64,000 bases of DNA from Mycolicibacterium thermoresistibile (GTDB taxonomy: Bacteria > Actinomycetota > Actinomycetes > Mycobacteriales > Mycobacteriaceae). Below are positions 61,234 to 64,000 of this stretch, piece by piece. The notes beneath the pieces were generated by a model. That model saw only the letters and a program-made list of their open reading frames with translations, had not been told where the DNA came from and made no database searches. The DNA is taken from positions 3,844,001-3,908,000 of the forward strand of contig NZ_LT906483.1 in assembly GCF_900187065.1 (NCBI RefSeq), read 5' to 3'. Both the position numbers and the translations under genes were made by a program. Position 1 is the stretch's first letter, and each line of letters opens with the position of its first letter.

Positions 61234-62403
61234 GTGACCGGCTTCGTCGAGTCCGAGGAACAGCGAGCGCTGCGCCGGGCGGCGGCCGAGTTGGCCGCCG
61301 GTTACGGCCAGGACTACTACCTGGAGAAGGCCCGCGCCGGTGAGCACACCGACGAACTGTGGGCCGAGGCGGGAAAGCTCGGCTTCCTGGGCGTCAACCT
61401 GCCCGAGGAGTACGGCGGTGGCGGCGCCGGCATGTACGAGCTGTCGCTGGTCATGGAGGAGTTGTCGGCCGCCGGATGCGGGCTGCTGATGATGGTGGTC
61501 TCCCCCGCCATCAACGGCACCATCATCAGCAGGTTCGGCACTGAGGACCAGAAGCGGCGCTGGCTGCCCGGGATCGCCGACGGTTCGATCACGATGGCGT
61601 TCGCGATCACCGAACCGGACGCGGGTTCGAACTCCCATCGCATCACCACCACCGCACGCCGCGACGGCGGCGACTGGATCCTCAGCGGTCAGAAGGTGTT
61701 CATCTCCGGGGTGGATCAGGCGCAGGCGGTGCTGGTCGTCGGCCGCGTCCAGAAGGACGGCACGGGGCGGACCAAATCGCTCAAGCCGGCGCTGTTCGTG
61801 GTGCCCACGGACGCACCGGGGCTGAGCTACACCAAGATCGAGATGGAGCTGATCAGCCCGGAGAGTCAGTTCCAGGTGTTCCTCGACGACGTGCGGCTGC
61901 CGGCCGACGCACTGGTCGGCGATGAGGACGCGGCGCTCGCACAGTTGTTCGCCGGCCTGAACCCGGAACGGATCATGGGCGCCGCCAGTGCGATCGGGAT
62001 GGGCCGCTTCGCGATCGGCCGGGCCGTCGACTACGTCAAGAACCGGCAGGTGTGGCGGACCCCGATCGGCGCCCATCAGGGCTTGGCGCATCCGCTGGCG
62101 CAGAACCACATCGAGATCGAGTTGGCCAAGCTGATGATGCAGAAGGCCGCCGCGCTGTACGACCTCGGTGACGGCGCCGGGGCCGCCGAGGCCGCCAACA
62201 TGGCCAAGTACGCCGCCGGTGAGGCCTCGGCCCGGGCTGTGGACCAGGCGGTGCAGTCCCTGGGCGGCAACGGGTTGACCAAGGAGTACGGCATCGCCGC
62301 GGCGATCACCAGCTCTCGGCTGGCCCGTATCGCCCCGATCAGCCGCGAGATGATCCTCAACTTCGTCGCGCAGACCTCACTGGGTCTGCCCCGGTCGTAT
62401 TGA
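61234..62403 (+). CDS. fadE: Acyl-CoA dehydrogenase (FadE13-like)
   Basis: This 389-residue flavoenzyme oxidises acyl-CoA at the alpha-beta bond. It has LPEEYGGGGAGMYELSLVME, the flavin segment MAFAITEPDAGSNSHRITTT, ISGQK-type SGQKVFISGV, GRAVDYVKNRQVWRTPIGAH and LGGNGLTKEYGIAAAI. Position beside rpmF suggests the Rv0975c group. The catalytic glutamate was not placed with certainty. GTG 61234 follows aaggag. Confidence 0.92.
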   Translation: MTGFVESEEQRALRRAAAELAAGYGQDYYLEKARAGEHTDELWAEAGKLGFLGVNLPEEYGGGGAGMYELSLVMEELSAAGCGLLMMVVSPAINGTIISRFGTEDQKRRWLPGIADGSITMAFAITEPDAGSNSHRITTTARRDGGDWILSGQKVFISGVDQAQAVLVVGRVQKDGTGRTKSLKPALFVVPTDAPGLSYTKIEMELISPESQFQVFLDDVRLPADALVGDEDAALAQLFAGLNPERIMGAASAIGMGRFAIGRAVDYVKNRQVWRTPIGAHQGLAHPLAQNHIEIELAKLMMQKAAALYDLGDGAGAAEAANMAKYAAGEASARAVDQAVQSLGGNGLTKEYGIAAAITSSRLARIAPISREMILNFVAQTSLGLPRSY

Positions 62404-62746
62404 TCCGCCGGGGTGTCCGGCCTGCTGACCACCGGCGCGACCGGCCGAACCAGGCTGCGGGATCGCACAGTGGGTACCGAGTCGGATCTCGCCCACACCG
62501 TGTTGCGGGTGACACAGTTCCCCGATCTGCTCGTGTCGTTGTTTGCGAAACAACCACTGCCGGGGCGTGCCGTGGCGTCGTTGCGGCGGTCCGGGGCCGG
62601 CTTGGTGCTGGATCATCGGGTCGGGACCATCGGACCCCCGAGTTCCTGACCGATTGGTTTTGCCGGCTAGCGGATTCGCCACGGCGGCCGGGGCACGGTC
62701 CGAACCGGCCTTGCGTGTGGCCGTGTTCGTCGTAGGCTCGTAGCCG
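62404..62746. other. Gene-free spacer between fadE and the DUF1707 gene
   Basis: No ORF here has a convincing protein-like composition. A 78-codon plus-strand frame (62413-62649) and minus frames look like chance. TAGGCT near 62734 could be a -10 box for the DUF1707 gene. Confidence 0.5.
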
Positions 62747-63334
62747 ATGACTACTCCAGCGTCGGAGAACGGGCGAATGCGCGCCGCGGACACTGACCGG
62801 ATTCAGATGGCGCATCTGTTGACAGATGCCGCCGCGCAGGGACGCCTGCGGATGGACGAATACGAAGAGCGCCTGACCAAGGCGTATGCGGCCAAGACCT
62901 ACGACGAACTCGAGCAGTTGTCCGCCGATCTGCCGGGCGTGGTCGCGCGGCGACGCAGCGGTGGTTCCGTGCATCCGGCGCCATCGTCATTGCTGCTGGC
63001 GATCATGGGCGGCTTCGAGCGGCGGGGACGGTGGAATGTTCCGAGCCGGCTGACCGCGATCGCACTGTTCGGCGGCGGGGTGATCGATCTGCGTTACGCC
63101 GACTTCACCGCACCGGAGGTCGTCATCCGGTCCTACTCCATCTGCGGCGGCCAGACCATCCTGGTGCCGCCGGAGGCCAACGTCGACCTGCGCGGCGTCG
63201 GTGTGATGGGCAGCTTCGACGAGAGGGTCAGCGGGGAGGGCACACCCGGGGCGCCCTGCGTCCGGATTCGCGGCGTCGCGTTCCTGGGCAACGTCAAGGT
63301 CAGACGCAAGCGGCGCAAGATCAGCTCGTCCTGA
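62747..63334 (+). CDS. DUF1707 domain protein (Rv0966c-like)
   Basis: This 195-residue protein has an N-terminal DUF1707 domain (MRAADTDRIQMAHLLTDAAA, GRLRMDEYEERLTKAYAAKT, YDELEQLSADLPG). A beta-rich C-terminal domain follows, like the LiaF/YvqF wall-stress fold (DLRYADFTAPEVVIRSYSIC, VDLRGVGVMGSFDE). No membrane helix is obvious. It could sense or respond to envelope stress, but the role is inferred. Confidence 0.88.
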   Translation: MTTPASENGRMRAADTDRIQMAHLLTDAAAQGRLRMDEYEERLTKAYAAKTYDELEQLSADLPGVVARRRSGGSVHPAPSSLLLAIMGGFERRGRWNVPSRLTAIALFGGGVIDLRYADFTAPEVVIRSYSICGGQTILVPPEANVDLRGVGVMGSFDERVSGEGTPGAPCVRIRGVAFLGNVKVRRKRRKISSS

Positions 63335-63427
63335 GCGCCGTCCGGCCGGGCCGACGACAAAGAATCCGCCCGCCGGTGTTCACCGGAGCGGGCCGAGATG
63401 CTGTCCGGATTGCCTTGAGCGGCGCGC

Positions 63428-64000
63428 TTATTCGTCGCCGCCCTCGCCGGCGCCGGTGCCGGTGCCGGTGCCCTTCTTGGCGTGCTTGCCGTAGGTGTCG
63501 GCGTCCGCGGACAGGGACGCACCGGCCGCTTCGGCGGTCGACGCCGTTGGGGTGGACGCGGTCGTGGTCGACGCGGCGTCCTTGTCCTCGGCGCGGTCCT
63601 CGGCGCGGTGCTTGCCGCCGGTCCGCGATTCCGTCGACTCGCCACCGGCCGCCCGGCCCGGCCCGTTGAACCGCTTCACGTTGAGCCGTGGCTTGATCTT
63701 GTCGGACGGCTTCTGCTTGAGCCCCGACGAACCCTCGGCGGCGGCACCGTCACCGGCCGGAGTCTCGCTGCCGGTCCCGTCGGTGACCTTCTCCGCGGGG
63801 GTCTCGGTCTCGAGTTCCCCGGTCTTCCCGTCCTCGTCGAGCGTGCTCTCGGTGTCCTCGGTGTCTTCGGCGTCCTCGGTGTCTTTGGTGTCCTCGACAT
63901 TGCCCGGCTTCTCGGCGTCGTCGGCCTCCTCGACCTTCTGATTCGGAGCGACGTCGAGGGTGACGAACCGCGAGGACAGCGCCGAAGACCCGGCGTTCGA
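63428..64000 (-). CDS. C-terminal part of an acidic low-complexity protein (5' end outside window)
   Basis: An open frame of at least 190 codons runs from the window edge to the stop at 63428. It starts within SSRFVTLDVAPNQKVEEADD, passes through a T-E-D-T/A-E-D repeat stretch, then GLKQKPSDKIKPRLNVKRFN, and ends in a Ser/Thr/Ala and Gly-rich tail (KKGTGTGTGAGEGGDE). It looks like the disordered tail of a secreted or cell-envelope protein, perhaps another PE-PPE hydrolase. Any catalytic part lies outside. Confidence 0.6.
   Translation of the reverse strand, partial: SNAGSSALSSRFVTLDVAPNQKVEEADDAEKPGNVEDTKDTEDAEDTEDTESTLDEDGKTGELETETPAEKVTDGTGSETPAGDGAAAEGSSGLKQKPSDKIKPRLNVKRFNGPGRAAGGESTESRTGGKHRAEDRAEDKDAASTTTASTPTASTAEAAGASLSADADTYGKHAKKGTGTGTGAGEGGDE

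Noticed and set aside
62413..62649. 78-codon plus-strand frame after fadE
   Set aside because: No homology recognised, no clear ribosome site; treated as chance.
1..64000. CRISPR array, prophage or insertion sequence
   Set aside because: No regularly spaced repeat array, phage structural gene or transposase-like ORF was seen anywhere in the window.

Overview
The window is chromosomal DNA from a high-GC actinomycete, almost certainly a fast-growing Mycobacterium (Mycolicibacterium). Supporting this are an MspA-type porin almost identical to my recollection of M. smegmatis MspA, mycobacterial lipoproteins (LpqT/LpqN and LppA types), PE-PPE-domain hydrolases, a PGRS-type glycine-repeat protein, and gene order that follows M. 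tuberculosis Rv1021 down to about Rv0966 in reverse. No phage, transposase or CRISPR array was seen. Species was not assigned.

Layout. 1-4.0 kb: mazG (partial) and mfd. 4.2-7.6 kb: an accessory pair (WXG-like/DUF1023 hydrolase plus LppA-like lipoprotein), a secreted protein and a TetR regulator. 7.7-16.5 kb: tRNA-Gln, glmU, prsA, an ArsC-like gene, lpqT, an SDR, rplY with a structured leader, pth, an Acg-type nitroreductase and a pks16-type acyl ligase. 16.8-23.8 kb: ispE is separated from rsmA and rpfB by an inserted block (soluble Ser/Thr kinase, one-TM protein, PGRS protein). 23.9-27.8 kb: tatD, metG, gdhA. 27.9-32.2 kb: two tandem copies of an FAD-oxidoreductase/ECF41-sigma operon. 32.2-37.2 kb: PE-PPE hydrolase, pabB, rsmI, pmt. 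37.2-38.3 kb: a DUF559-like gene flanked by two copies of a 45-nt hairpin repeat. 38.3-45.6 kb: arcA, soxR, alkB, three lipoproteins, a second PE-PPE hydrolase and the cAMP-binding acetyltransferase pat. 45.8-48.3 kb: HTH gene, cytochrome P450, divergent TetR gene, tRNA-Ala. 48.3-52.7 kb: glpR, rimJ, glp/moeA and galU. 52.7-55.1 kb: fthC, a CIRCE element with ruc and a SAF-domain gene, then mscL. 55.1-64 kb: mspA, a 52-residue ORF, moaB2, pepD, mprB, mprA, rpmF, fadE, a DUF1707 gene and the tail of an acidic protein.

How the genes work together. Envelope functions dominate: UDP-GlcNAc supply (glmU), UDP-glucose (galU), PRPP for arabinan (prsA), protein mannosylation (pmt), cell-wall resuscitation (rpfB), division/elongation (glp-glpR), stress sensing and proteolysis (mprAB-pepD), and channels (mspA, mscL). 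Translation and repair genes (mfd, rplY, pth, rsmA, metG, rsmI, rpmF, alkB) are interleaved. The most unusual signals are the duplicated ECF41 modules with matching upstream GTCAC repeats, the 45-nt hairpin repeat family flanking a DUF559 gene, the kinase/PGRS insertion that breaks the rpfB-rsmA-ispE operon, the structured rplY leader, and a likely CTG start for rsmA.
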